This document shows, piece by piece, positions 44,700-54,700 of a stretch of DNA of 64,000 bases. The notes beneath the pieces are model-generated. The model saw only the letters and a list, made by a program, of their open reading frames with translations, was not told the origin of the DNA and did no database searches. The first letter of the stretch is position 1, and each line of letters begins with the position of its first letter. The position numbers and the translations under genes are program-made. The stretch is from Streptomyces fulvoviolaceus (GTDB lineage: Bacteria; Actinomycetota; Actinomycetes; Streptomycetales; Streptomycetaceae): contig NZ_JOEY01000057.1 in NCBI RefSeq assembly GCF_000718165.1, positions 19,226 through 83,225 of the forward strand, given 5' to 3'.

Positions 44700-47600
44700 T
44701 CAAGCGGGTGGGACGGGAGTCTCATTATGTGAGCGATGGGCACTTCCGCCTCCGAAAACAGCGGGCACACCACTGGTGTACACCCCCGCACCGCCTCCCG
44801 CGAACGCGGGCTCGGCCGGTCCATGCGGAACCGGATAGTGGCCGGATCCCAGCGCCCGGCGCAGCCGGTACTCGTCCAGTGGTCCGGAGAAGGCCATTCC
44901 CTGCCCATGGGTGCAGCCCATCGCGCGCAGGGCGATGACCTGTTCCGGGAGGTCCACGCCGTCGGCCACGGACTGCAGCCCGAGGTCGCCGGCGATGCGC
45001 AGCAGCCCGCTGGTGATCTTGTGCAGCCGGGCGGACTCGACGACGCCCTCGACCAGACTGCGGTCGAGTCTCAGCACGTCGACGGGGAGCCTGCGCAGCG
45101 CGGTGATCGCCGCGTAGCCGCTGCCGAAGCCGTCCAGGGCGATCCGGACCCCGACGCGCCGGATCGCGGTCAGCCGGCGCTCCAGCTCGTCCAGGGAGAC
45201 CCTCGGGTCGGTGTCGGACAGCTCGATGACCAGCGCCCCGGAGGGCAGCCCGTGCCGGGTCAGCAGTGCCTCGACGGAGCCGAGGGGCAGCGAACGGTCC
45301 AGCAGCCGCCGGGCGCTCATCCGGACCGCCACGGGCACGGACAGCCCGCTCGCGGCCCGCTCGGCGGCCTTCTCCACGGCCTCCTCGAGGATCCAGCGGC
45401 CCAGCTCCTGCGTCTTGTCGTTGTCCTCGGCCACCCGCAGGAACTCCGCGGGGGTGAACAGCACCCCCTGTGAGGAGCGCCAGCGCGCCTGGGCGGTGAC
45501 CGAGGTGATCCGGCCGTCCTCCAGACAGACGACGGGCTGGTGCAGCAGGTTGAACTCGCCGTCGTGCAGTGCGGCCCGCAGGCGCGTGGCCAGTTCGGCC
45601 TTGCGGACGACGTCCTGCTGCATCTGGGGTGCGTACAGCTCGACGCGGCCCTTGCCGCCCGCCTTGGCGCGGTACATGGCGAGGTCGGCGTTGCGCAGCA
45701 GCTCGCCCGCGCCGAGGCCCGGCTCGGCGAAGGCGACGCCGATGGAGGCGGCGACCCGGACATCGTTGCCGTCGATGAGGTACGGCTGCGAGAGCGTGAT
45801 CCTGAGGCGGTCGGCGAGCTCCAGGATGTGGCGCTCACGGGCGCTGCGGTCACGGGTGCCGTCCCCGACGATCAGTGCGGCGAACTCGTCCCCGCCCAGC
45901 CGTGAGGCGGTGTCCCCGTGCCGGACCGCGTCCTGCAGTCTGCGGGCGGCCTGGACGAGCAGTTCGTCCCCGGCCTGGTGCCCGATCGTGTCGTTGACGG
46001 CCTTGAAGCCGTCCAGGTCGATGAAGAGGACGGCCGTGCCGCGGTCGGAGGAGCGGCGGCCGGACAGGGCCTGCTGGACGCGCTTGGTGAACAGGGCGCG
46101 GTTGGGCAGGTCGGTCAGCGGGTCGTGCTCGGCGTTGTGCTGGAGCTGCGCCTGCAGGCGCACCCTCTCGGTCACGTCCCGGCTGTTGAAGATGAGGCCG
46201 CCGTGGTGGCGGTTGACGGTGGACTCGACGTTGAGCCAGCCGCCGTCGCCGGACCGGAACCGGCACTCGATGCGCGTGGTGGGTTCCTCGAGCGGGCTGG
46301 CGGCGAGGAAGCGGCGCACCTCGTGCACCACGCAGCCCAGGTCCTCCGGGTGGATGAGGCCGGCCAGTTCCGTCCCCACGAGCTCCTCGGCGGAGCGGCC
46401 GTAGACCCCGGCGGCGGCCGGGGAGACGTACCGGAGGATGCCGTTGGGTGCGGCGATCATGATGACGTCGCTGGAGCCCTGCACCAGGGAGCGGAAGTGG
46501 TTCTCCTTCTGCGCCAGTTCCTGGGTGAGGGTGATGTTGTCGAGCAGCATGATGCCCTGGCGCACCACGAGGGCGAGCACGACCGTGCCACCGGTGAGGA
46601 GCACCACGCGGTCCACACTGCGGCCGTTGAGGACGTTGTAGAGAATGCTCAACGTGCAGACGGCGGCCGCGAGGTAGGGCGTGAGGGCGGCCAGCGACCC
46701 GGTGATGGGACGGGTGGCGGGATGCCGGGTGGGCTCGCCCGCCTGCGGGGGCGCGTGGTGGTGCGGGCCGGTGCGCTGTCCCGGCAGGTGTTCGTGCACC
46801 ACGCGCGTGTGCCCGGCCGCGCCCGGCCGGTCGGTGGACCGCCTGGCGGCCGGCTGCCGGGCGGCGAGCTGCCGGTCGGGGGTGCGGCTGCCGCCCTCCG
46901 TGTGCGCGTGCCGGGGGGTGGCCCAGGGGGCGTACGCGAGGAGCAGGGAGCCGGCGAACCAGCCCGCGTCCAGCAGTTGGCCGGAACGGTAGTTGTTGTG
47001 CAGCAGCGGTGAGGTGAACAGGGCGTCGCACATGACGGTCAGGGCGAGTGCGCCGATCGCGGTGTTCACCGCGGTGCGGTTGACCGCCGAGCGCCTGAAG
47101 TGCAGCGCGAGCACCATGCTGACCAGGGCGATGTCCAGCAGCGGGTACGCCAGGGACAGCGCGGTGTGCGCCACGCTCGGTCCCTCGGACTTCGCCGCCT
47201 GGGCGAGGGCGAGGCTCCACGAGAGCGTGAGGAGCGAGCCGCCGATCAGCCACGCGTCCAGGGCGAGACAGACCCAACCCGCCTTGGTCACCGGTCGCTT
47301 GGCGAGCACCAGCAGGCCGACGATCGCGGGCGGCGCGAAGCACAGGAAGAACAGGTCGGCATAGCTGGGGCTGGGCACGGGCCGTCCCAGGACGACTTCG
47401 TACCACCCCCAGACGAGGTTGCCGAGGGCCGCCATCGCCGAGGAGAGCGCGAAGAGCAGCCAGGCGGGTCGAAAGCGGACACGACGGCTGCGGGCGTAGA
47501 GGAAGCAGGACACGGCGGCGGTGCCGGCCGCCGCGCTCAGCCCGAAGTCACCCATGATCAGCGCGACTTCTGGCGAGCCCCAGCCGAGCGCGGAACCGAC

Positions 47601-47978
47601 GGCGTATCCCGCGCACACCAGGGCGAGGACGAGTTGGTGGACCAGGCTCGACCCGACAGCGGAGCCCGGCGGACGGGGCAGCAGCGCCCCCGGTGAACGC
47701 TGTGCCCGCAGCGCTCCGTCGAGGGTGGTCGCGGAAGGCGGGGGCGAACTCACCGGGTCCTCCCGGTCCGCGCCGCTCCGGGGTCCCGGGGGTCCGGGTG
47801 CGCCGGGTGCGCATGCCTCCTGCGGCTGCTGTGCCTGCGGTGGTGAGGGCTGTGGTGGCCGCCGTGACCGGCATGGTGGCCGCGTCTGCGCGCGGCGGCG
47901 TGCCAGGGTCGCCGCCGGCGGCCCCGCCGCGTCGGATCGTTCGCCCATAGGCCGTGCATCGCCCGTCGCCCCCCTCAC
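44700..47978 (-). CDS. Membrane PAS-GGDEF-EAL protein, EAL domain degenerate
   Basis: Up to 1092 aa; GTG 47978 is the longest start, and ATG 47948 is also possible (no clear ribosome site for either). A Pro/Arg-rich N-terminus is followed by a multi-helix membrane domain (about residues 110-345 and 425-480), a PAS domain (about 490-600), GGDEF and EAL. The GGDEF site RLGGDEF (about residue 695) is intact and an I-site RxxD (RHGD) stands five residues before it. The EAL motif is TAQARW instead of EALxRW, the DDFGTGY block is LDGFGSGYA and VAEGVE is VADGVD, so phosphodiesterase activity is doubtful. Expected role: c-di-GMP synthesis or sensing, which controls development in Streptomyces. Confidence 0.9.
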   Translation of the reverse strand: MRGATGDARPMGERSDAAGPPAATLARRRAQTRPPCRSRRPPQPSPPQAQQPQEACAPGAPGPPGPRSGADREDPVSSPPPSATTLDGALRAQRSPGALLPRPPGSAVGSSLVHQLVLALVCAGYAVGSALGWGSPEVALIMGDFGLSAAAGTAAVSCFLYARSRRVRFRPAWLLFALSSAMAALGNLVWGWYEVVLGRPVPSPSYADLFFLCFAPPAIVGLLVLAKRPVTKAGWVCLALDAWLIGGSLLTLSWSLALAQAAKSEGPSVAHTALSLAYPLLDIALVSMVLALHFRRSAVNRTAVNTAIGALALTVMCDALFTSPLLHNNYRSGQLLDAGWFAGSLLLAYAPWATPRHAHTEGGSRTPDRQLAARQPAARRSTDRPGAAGHTRVVHEHLPGQRTGPHHHAPPQAGEPTRHPATRPITGSLAALTPYLAAAVCTLSILYNVLNGRSVDRVVLLTGGTVVLALVVRQGIMLLDNITLTQELAQKENHFRSLVQGSSDVIMIAAPNGILRYVSPAAAGVYGRSAEELVGTELAGLIHPEDLGCVVHEVRRFLAASPLEEPTTRIECRFRSGDGGWLNVESTVNRHHGGLIFNSRDVTERVRLQAQLQHNAEHDPLTDLPNRALFTKRVQQALSGRRSSDRGTAVLFIDLDGFKAVNDTIGHQAGDELLVQAARRLQDAVRHGDTASRLGGDEFAALIVGDGTRDRSARERHILELADRLRITLSQPYLIDGNDVRVAASIGVAFAEPGLGAGELLRNADLAMYRAKAGGKGRVELYAPQMQQDVVRKAELATRLRAALHDGEFNLLHQPVVCLEDGRITSVTAQARWRSSQGVLFTPAEFLRVAEDNDKTQELGRWILEEAVEKAAERAASGLSVPVAVRMSARRLLDRSLPLGSVEALLTRHGLPSGALVIELSDTDPRVSLDELERRLTAIRRVGVRIALDGFGSGYAAITALRRLPVDVLRLDRSLVEGVVESARLHKITSGLLRIAGDLGLQSVADGVDLPEQVIALRAMGCTHGQGMAFSGPLDEYRLRRALGSGHYPVPHGPAEPAFAGGGAGVYTSGVPAVFGGGSAHRSHNETPVPPA

Positions 47979-48203
47979 AGTCTGAAATGTCCATCCCCGG
48001 CGCCGAACGGTGCGCGGCGCAGCCCCTGTCGGGACGATACACCAGTCTCGTCACTCAGGGACATAGTTCCTCTACGCTCCGTGACGACCAGCGGTGATGT
48101 GAGCACGGACCGCGTCCGGAAGGTTGCGGAGGGTACCGGAAACGGATTACGCGCCTGTTGCGCGCCCGCGCCCGACGGTGCCCGACCGTCCCAGTGGCAG
48201 GGC

Positions 48204-49154
48204 CTATGCGCCGGTTGTGCCTGTCGTAAGGATCACGTTGCGCAGGGGCTCCTGGTTCACGAAACGGGTCAACTGGTCCACCAGCAGTCGCTTGGCGCGG
48301 GGCAGGAAGGCGGACGTGGGTCCGCCGACGTGCGGGCTGACGAGTACGCCAGGTGCCTGCCACAACGGGTGTCCCTGGGGCAGCGGTTCGGGGTCGGTGA
48401 CGTCGAGGGCCGCGGTGATGCGGCCGGTCTCCAGTTCGGCGAGCAGCGCCTTGGTGTCGACGACGGGGCCGCGGGCGACGTTCACGAGGAGCGCGCCGTC
48501 CTTCATACGGGCCAGGAAGTCGGCGTCGGCCAGGTGGCGCGTGGTCTCGGTGAGGGGCGTGGAGAGGATGACGACGTCGGCCTCGGGGAGCAGCGCGGGC
48601 AGTTCGGTGAGCGGGTGCACCGGGCCGCGCGCCGTGGTGCGCTCGGAGCGCGCGACGCGCGCCACCCGCGCGACCTCGAACGGAACGAGCCGGTCCTCGA
48701 TCGCGGATCCGATCGAGCCGTAGCCGACGATGAGGACGTTCTTGTCGGCGAGCGCGGGGTGGAACCCGCCGAGCCACTCCCCCCGGTCCTGCGCCCGCAC
48801 GAAGTCGGGGACGCCGCGCAGTGAGGCGAGGATCAGCGTGAGCGTGAGCTCGGCGGTGCTCGCCTCGTGCACCCCGCGCGCATTGCACAACCGCACGCCC
48901 GGACGCAGGTCCTTGAGGCCCGGCAGCAGGTTGTCGACGCCGGCGGACAGAGTCTGCACGACCTCCACGGAACTCAGGAGGGGCAGCGGCCGCAGGCCGA
49001 CCTCGAGGGGCTTCATGTAGGGGACGACGTAGTAGGCGCAGTCGGCCGGGTCCGCGGGGAAGTCCTCACCGCCGTTCCAGAAGAGGTAGTTCGGGCCCTC
49101 GGGGAGCCCTTCGATGTCTTCCGGCGGAATGGGGAGCCACACGTCAGCAGTCAT
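48204..49154 (-). CDS. D-isomer-specific 2-hydroxyacid dehydrogenase
   Basis: 316 aa, ATG 49154. The NAD(P)-binding site is NVLIVGYGSIGSAIEDRL, the catalytic Arg in NVARGPVVDT, the acid in LDVTDPEPLP and the His in SPHVGGPTSAF. It lacks the ACT tail of SerA and belongs with glyoxylate/hydroxypyruvate-type reductases; the substrate is not determined. It is divergent from an aldo/keto reductase with a 76-bp gap. Confidence 0.9.
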   Translation of the reverse strand: MTADVWLPIPPEDIEGLPEGPNYLFWNGGEDFPADPADCAYYVVPYMKPLEVGLRPLPLLSSVEVVQTLSAGVDNLLPGLKDLRPGVRLCNARGVHEASTAELTLTLILASLRGVPDFVRAQDRGEWLGGFHPALADKNVLIVGYGSIGSAIEDRLVPFEVARVARVARSERTTARGPVHPLTELPALLPEADVVILSTPLTETTRHLADADFLARMKDGALLVNVARGPVVDTKALLAELETGRITAALDVTDPEPLPQGHPLWQAPGVLVSPHVGGPTSAFLPRAKRLLVDQLTRFVNQEPLRNVILTTGTTGA

Positions 49155-49230
49155 GGTCTGGAGGCTATGTCAGGTCATGGGAACCGCAGACGTTAGGTTG
49201 GGGGACCGGAGAGGGAGGGGTCAGCAGCAG

Positions 49231-50229
49231 GTGGAGCGCAGGACGATCGGGGCGGCGGCGCTCGAGGTGGGGGCCGTCGGACTCGGGTGCATGCCGATGA
49301 GCTGGGCCTACAGCGGGTCCCGGCAGCGGGGCGACGAGTCGCTCAGGGCCGTGCACCGGGCGCTCGACCTGGGCTCGACGCTGCTCGACACGGCCGACAT
49401 GTACGGCCCGTTCACCAATGAGCTGCTGGTGGGGCGGGCGTTGAAGGAGCGGCGCGAGGACGCGTTCGTGTCGACCAAGGTCGGCCTGCTGGTCGGCGAG
49501 CAGCACATCGTGGCCAACGGGCGCCCCGGATATGTGAAGCGGGCGTGCGACGCGTCGCTCAGGCGGCTGCAGACGGACGTGATCGACCTCTACCAGCTGC
49601 ACCGCGAGGATCCCGAGGTTCCGGTCGAGGAGACCTGGGGCGCGATGGCGGAGCTCGTCCAGGCCGGAAAGGTACGGGCGTTGGGGCTGTGCGCGATGGG
49701 GGCGCGGGGCGGCCGCCGGTCCGGGGCGCGGCTGCACGACGCGACGATACGGCAGCTGCAGCGGGTGCAGCAGGTCTTCCCCGTGAGCGCGGTGGAGGCG
49801 GAACTGTCGGTGTGGTCGCCGGAGGCGCTGGAGACGCTGCTGCCCTGGTGCGACGCGCGCGGCATCGGCTTCCTGGCGGGGATGCCCCTCGGCAACGGCT
49901 TCCTGACCGGCACCCTGACCCCCGGCGAGGGCTTCGAACCGGACGACGTCCGCGCCCGCCACCCCCGCTTCACCGCCGAGATGATGGCCGCGAACCAGCC
50001 GATCGTGGTCGGCCTGCGCCGGATCGCCCGACGCCACGGCGAGGACGTCACCCCGGCCCAGGTGGCGCTGGCGTGGGTCCTGGCCCAGGGGCGGCACGTG
50101 ATCCCGGTGCCGGGTGCCAAGCGGGAGCGCTGGGTGACGGACAACGCTGCGGCGGCCGCGCTGCCGCTCACGGCCGAGGATCTGGCCGAGGTGGCGGAAC
50201 TGCCCCCGGCACAGGGATCGTGGGAGTGA
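49231..50229 (+). CDS. Aldo/keto reductase
   Basis: 332 aa from GTG 49231, chosen for GGGAGGGG ten bases upstream. The catalytic tetrad is visible: Asp and Tyr in LDTADMYGP, Lys in FVSTKVG, His in YQLHRED. C-terminal VIPVPGAKRERWVTDN is the NADPH-binding end. It is close to the AKR13-like bacterial group reducing aldehydes. Substrate unknown; the divergent hydroxyacid dehydrogenase may act in the same small-molecule route. Confidence 0.92.
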   Translation: MERRTIGAAALEVGAVGLGCMPMSWAYSGSRQRGDESLRAVHRALDLGSTLLDTADMYGPFTNELLVGRALKERREDAFVSTKVGLLVGEQHIVANGRPGYVKRACDASLRRLQTDVIDLYQLHREDPEVPVEETWGAMAELVQAGKVRALGLCAMGARGGRRSGARLHDATIRQLQRVQQVFPVSAVEAELSVWSPEALETLLPWCDARGIGFLAGMPLGNGFLTGTLTPGEGFEPDDVRARHPRFTAEMMAANQPIVVGLRRIARRHGEDVTPAQVALAWVLAQGRHVIPVPGAKRERWVTDNAAAAALPLTAEDLAEVAELPPAQGSWE

Positions 50230-50318
50230 CGGGCCGCATCGGGTACCGGAGATCGGGAACCCGTGGGGCGCGAGCGGTGTATGAACAGTAGAACCCGCCG
50301 CGTCGAAGGGACTTCATC

Positions 50319-51488
50319 GTGCAACGTCGTGCAGTGACGGCCGTGTTGGCCGCGACCACACTCCTGCTGGCGGCCGGCTGCTCCTCCGACGGTGATGGAG
50401 GAGACTTCCCCGGCGGCGACAACAGCACGTCACCGAGTAGTACGTCGTCGAAGTCGTCCCCCACCGAGCAGGCCGCCGAGGAGACACCCCCCGCGAAGGG
50501 CTCGGTGAAGGTGCTCCGCACGGTCACCACCGGCCTGAACACCCCCTGGGGCCTGGCCCCCCTGCCCGGCAGCGGCCTGCTCGTCTCCTCCCGGGACGAC
50601 GCCACGATCACCCGGGTCGACGAGCAGACGGGCAAAAAGACCGAGCTGGGCGAGGTGCCGGGGGTGTCCCCGGCGGGCGAGGGCGGCCTCATGGGCCTCG
50701 CCCTCTCCCCTGACTTCGCCTCGGACCACATGGTCTACGCCTACTTCACCTCGGCCTCGGACAACCGCATCGTCCGCATGCTGTACGACGAGAAGAAGCC
50801 CTCCGGCGAGCAGCTGGGCGCTCCCGACACGATCTTCAGGGGCATCCCCAAGGGCTATATCCACAACGGCGGCCGGATCGCCTTCGGCCCGGACAAGATG
50901 CTGTACGCGGGCACGGGCGAGAGCGGTGACACGGGCCTGTCCCAGGACACCAAGTCGCTGGGCGGCAAGATCCTGCGCATGACCCCGGAGGGCGAGCCGG
51001 CCCCGGGCAACCCGTTCCCGGACTCCCCCGTGTACTCCTACGGCCACCGCAATGTGCAGGGTCTCGCCTGGGACGACAAGCAGCGTCTGTTCGCCTCGGA
51101 GTTCGGCCAGGACACCTGGGACGAGCTGAACGCGATCAAGCCGGGCGACAACTACGGCTGGCCGGAGGCCGAGGGCAAGTCCGACGACGCGCAGTACCAC
51201 AACCCGATCGCCCAGTGGGGCACGGACGACGCCTCCCCCAGCGGCATCGCCTACGCCGAGGGTTCCCTCTGGATGGCGGGCCTGAAGGGACAGCGGCTGT
51301 GGCGCATCCCCCTGAAGGGCACGGCGGCCTCGGCCGACCCGCAGGCCTTCCTGGAGGGCGACTACGGCCGGCTGCGCACGGTGGTGTCGGCGGGCGGCGA
51401 CAAGCTGTGGCTGGTGACCAGCAACACGGACGGGCGAGGCAGCCCGAAGGAGGGGGACGACCGGATCCTGGAGATACAGGTGAGCTAG
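50319..51488 (+). CDS. PQQ-dependent sugar dehydrogenase lipoprotein (GSDH / aldose dehydrogenase type)
   Basis: 389 aa, GTG 50319 with GAAGGG upstream. The signal peptide ends in the lipobox LLAAGC (Cys21), followed by an acidic Ser/Thr-rich linker. The six-bladed propeller of soluble aldose sugar dehydrogenases follows: NTPWGLAPLPGSGLLVSSRD, GGLMGLALSPDF, IHNGGRIAFGPDKMLYAGTG and SYGHRNVQGLAWD. It oxidises aldoses outside the membrane if PQQ is available. Its stop overlaps the convergent small gene by four bases. Confidence 0.9.
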   Translation: MQRRAVTAVLAATTLLLAAGCSSDGDGGDFPGGDNSTSPSSTSSKSSPTEQAAEETPPAKGSVKVLRTVTTGLNTPWGLAPLPGSGLLVSSRDDATITRVDEQTGKKTELGEVPGVSPAGEGGLMGLALSPDFASDHMVYAYFTSASDNRIVRMLYDEKKPSGEQLGAPDTIFRGIPKGYIHNGGRIAFGPDKMLYAGTGESGDTGLSQDTKSLGGKILRMTPEGEPAPGNPFPDSPVYSYGHRNVQGLAWDDKQRLFASEFGQDTWDELNAIKPGDNYGWPEAEGKSDDAQYHNPIAQWGTDDASPSGIAYAEGSLWMAGLKGQRLWRIPLKGTAASADPQAFLEGDYGRLRTVVSAGGDKLWLVTSNTDGRGSPKEGDDRILEIQVS

Positions 51489-51685
51489 CCCGAGCGCCCC
51501 TCGGCCGGCTCATCCGGCTCATCCGGATTCGGCCGCCGTACGACGACCTTCCCGGAGGTGAGGTCTATCGGGCCGCGTCCGGGGTCGCCGTCGCCGACGT
51601 CCTCGCGGGTCAGCTCCAGCCGGTTCTGCTCGTCCTGGGTGTGCTTACGGCCGGGTGCGAACAGTTCCTCGAACATGTTGAACAC
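51485..51685 (-). CDS. Small conserved actinobacterial protein (DUF6191-like), 66 aa
   Basis: GTG 51685 with GGGGAGG upstream. The sequence MFNMFEELFAPGRKHTQDEQ followed by RLELTREDVGDGDPGRGPID is, as I recall, a very common short Streptomyces family. The product is acidic at the end (PNPDEPDEPAEG) and has no membrane segment. Function unknown. It is convergent with the sugar dehydrogenase and in line with the LuxR gene upstream of it. Confidence 0.8.
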   Translation of the reverse strand: MFNMFEELFAPGRKHTQDEQNRLELTREDVGDGDPGRGPIDLTSGKVVVRRPNPDEPDEPAEGRSG

Positions 51686-51720
51686 AGAGCCTCCCCTGCC
51701 GGTCTCTTACACCGTACGCC

Positions 51721-54700
51721 TCACCCCGTGGGCGGCACCTGGAGAACCTCGGCCGGGAACAGCCCCAGCCGGTGGGAGACGGCCGCCGCCTCGCCCCGGC
51801 CCGAGACGCCGAGCTTGCCCAGGATGTTCGAGACGTGGACGCTGGCCGTCTTCGGGGAGATGAAGAGTTCCTCGGCTATCTGGCGGTTGCTGCGACCGAG
51901 GGCGACCAGACGCAGGACGTCGCGTTCGCGGCCCGTGAGGCCGAGGGTGCGGGCCGGGTCGGTCTGGGCGGACGCGGGGGCCGGGGCCGCCGTCAGGGTG
52001 AGGCGGGCGCGCTGGGCGAGGAGCGTGACGGCGTCGGCGAGGGGGCGGGCGCCGAGGTGGTCGGCGACGGCGTGGGCGAGGCGGAGGAGTTCGGTGGCGC
52101 GGTCCCGTTCGTCCTCGCCGCCGGCCGAGAGCAGGGACTCGGCCAGGCGGTGGCGGACGCGGGCGAGGTCGTAGGGACGCTCCAGGGACTCGAAGGCGAC
52201 GGTCACCTCCGACCAGTCGTCGGGGGTGCCGCGGCCCTCGGCGCGGAGCAGCTCCGCGCGCACCCAGCGCTCGTACGCCTGCCAGACGGGCACATGGGTG
52301 GCGAGCGACTTGGCAGCGGTGCGGATACGTTCGAGGATCTTCCGGCGGCCGGGTTCGGCGACGGGCAGGCCGAGTGCGTTGGCCTCCATGGTGGCGGCGG
52401 TGAGCAGGAGGGGCCAGGCGTAGCGGTGGGTGCCGGGTGCGAAGCCGGTGTCCAGGACGCGTTCGAGGTCGGCCCGGGCGTCGAGGAGGCGGCCCTCGGC
52501 CGCGGCCAGGCCGATGCCGATGTCGACGAGCGGCAGCTCATGCTGAGGGATGTCGTGGGTGCCGAAATGCCCGCGCGCCGCAGCCAGTTGACGGCCCGCT
52601 TCGGCCAGGTCCCCTCTCGCGAGGGCGAGTTCGGCGCGGAGGCTGGCGTGGAAGCCGCGGGGCTTGGTGCTGTGGTCGGCGCGTTCCGCCTTGGTCCCGG
52701 CCTCGGCGGCCTGGTCCCAGCGGCCCAGCGAGTAGAAGGATTCGGAGAGGTTGCCCCAGATCCAGGCCTCGCTGGCCAGCTGACCGAACTTCCGGGTGTA
52801 GGCGATCCCCTCCTCCAGGAGCGGCACGGCTTCCCGGGAGCGGCCGACCGATTCGAGGGCGTTCGGCAGATTCACATAGGCACGGCCCGCGACAGCGGTC
52901 AGGCCCTGCGCGACGGTCTGACGCTTGACCTCGAACATCTCGTCGAGGCCCGCCTCGATGCCGCCGGTCTCGACCGTGAGGCCCGCGAGGGTGAGACGTG
53001 CGTTCATCTCGATCTCGCGGGCGCCGACCATGCGCGCGTACTCCACGGCGCGCTCGGCGGCGGAGAACGCGTCGGGACCGGGGACATGCACCATGGTCCA
53101 GCTGGCGACGTGGGACAGCACCTCGGCGTGCACCTCCGAGGGCGGCAGGCCGCGGACGAGTTCCTCGGCGGTGGCCAGTTCGGCCCAGCCATCGCCGCGG
53201 GCCTGTGCCTGCACCAGCCGGGAGCGCTGGACCCAGAACCAGGCGCTGCGCTGCGGGTCCCGCTCCTCCTCCAGGAGGTGCAGCGCCCGCTTCGTGATCT
53301 TCAGAGCGCGTTCCCGCTCCCCGCACAGCCGGCCCGCGACCGCCGCCTCGGCCATCAGGTCCAGGTAGCGGAGCGGGGTGGTGGCCGGGTCGCAGCCGCA
53401 GGGCGGGTAGACCTCGGTGTAGTCGACGGGGCGCAACCCGGCCCGTACGTCCTCGGGGGCCGAGTCCCACAGCTCCATCGCCCGTTCCAGGAGCCGGAGT
53501 TGTTCGGAGTAGGCGTGTCGGCGGCGGGCGGTGACGGAGGCGTCCAGGACGGCGGGCAGGGCCTTGGCGGCGTCGTGGGCGTGGTACCAGTAGCTGGCCA
53601 GTCGCATGACGCGGGCGTCGGCGGGGACGAGGGTCGGGTCGGCCTCCAGGGCTTCGGCGTAGCGGCGGTTGAGGCGGGAGCGCTCGCCGGGCAGCAGGTC
53701 GTCGCCGACGGCCTCGCGGACCAGGGAGTGGCGGAAGCGGTAGCCGTCGCCGTCGGGGGCGGCGAGCAGGATGTTGGCGTTCACGGCCGCCCTGAGGGCC
53801 TCGATGAGGTCGTCCTCGGCAAGCCCCGCGACTGCGGCGATCAGCCGGTACTCCACCGTGGAGCCGCCCTCGGCGACGATCCGGGCGACCCGCTGGGCGC
53901 TCTCGGGCAGGCCTTCGACGCGGACCAGGAGCAGGTCGCGGAGGGAGTCGGTGAGGCCGGTGCCGCAGCCCTCGGTGGCGCAGACGGCGAGTTCCTCGAC
54001 GAAGAAGGCGTTGCCGTCGGAGCGTTCGAAGATGTCGTCGACCTGGGCCGGGTCGGGTTCGTGAGCGAGGATGCCGGCGATCTGGCGGCCGACCTCGGCG
54101 CGGTTGAAACGGCCGAGTTCGATCCGGCGGACCGTGCGCAGCCGGTCGAGTTCGGCGAGCAGGGGGCGCAGCGGGTGGCGGCGGTGGATGTCGTCGGCGC
54201 GGTAGGTGGCGAGGACGAGGAGGCGGCCGGTGCGCAGGGTGCGGAACAGGTAGGACAGCAGGTGGCGGGTGGAGGCGTCGGCCCAGTGCAGGTCCTCCAG
54301 GGCGACGACGACCGTGCGGTCGGCGGCCACGCGCTCCAGCACGCGGGCGGTGAGCTCGAAGAGGCGGGCCATGCTGCCCTCGTCGTGGCGGCCGGAGGTG
54401 GCCTCGCCCAGTTCGGGCAGGAGCCGGGCGAGTTCCTCCTCCTGACCGGCGGCTGCGGCGGCCAGGTCGTCCGGCAGTTCGCGGCGCAGGGCGCGCAGCG
54501 CGGTGGAGAAGGGGGCGAAGGGCAGGCCGTCGGCGCCGATCTCGACGCAGCCGCCGAGCGCGACGACGGCACCACCGCGGCAGGCCGCGGTGGCGAACTC
54601 CTCGACGAGGCGGGTCTTGCCGACGCCGGCCTCACCGCCCAGCAGCAACGCCTGCGGCTCGCCCGCGGCGGCACGGGCGAGCGCGTCGTTCAGTGTGTGC

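Noticed and set aside
47979..48203. RNA gene or riboswitch upstream of the GGDEF/EAL gene
   Set aside because: No conserved fold or tRNA-like element could be made out by eye.
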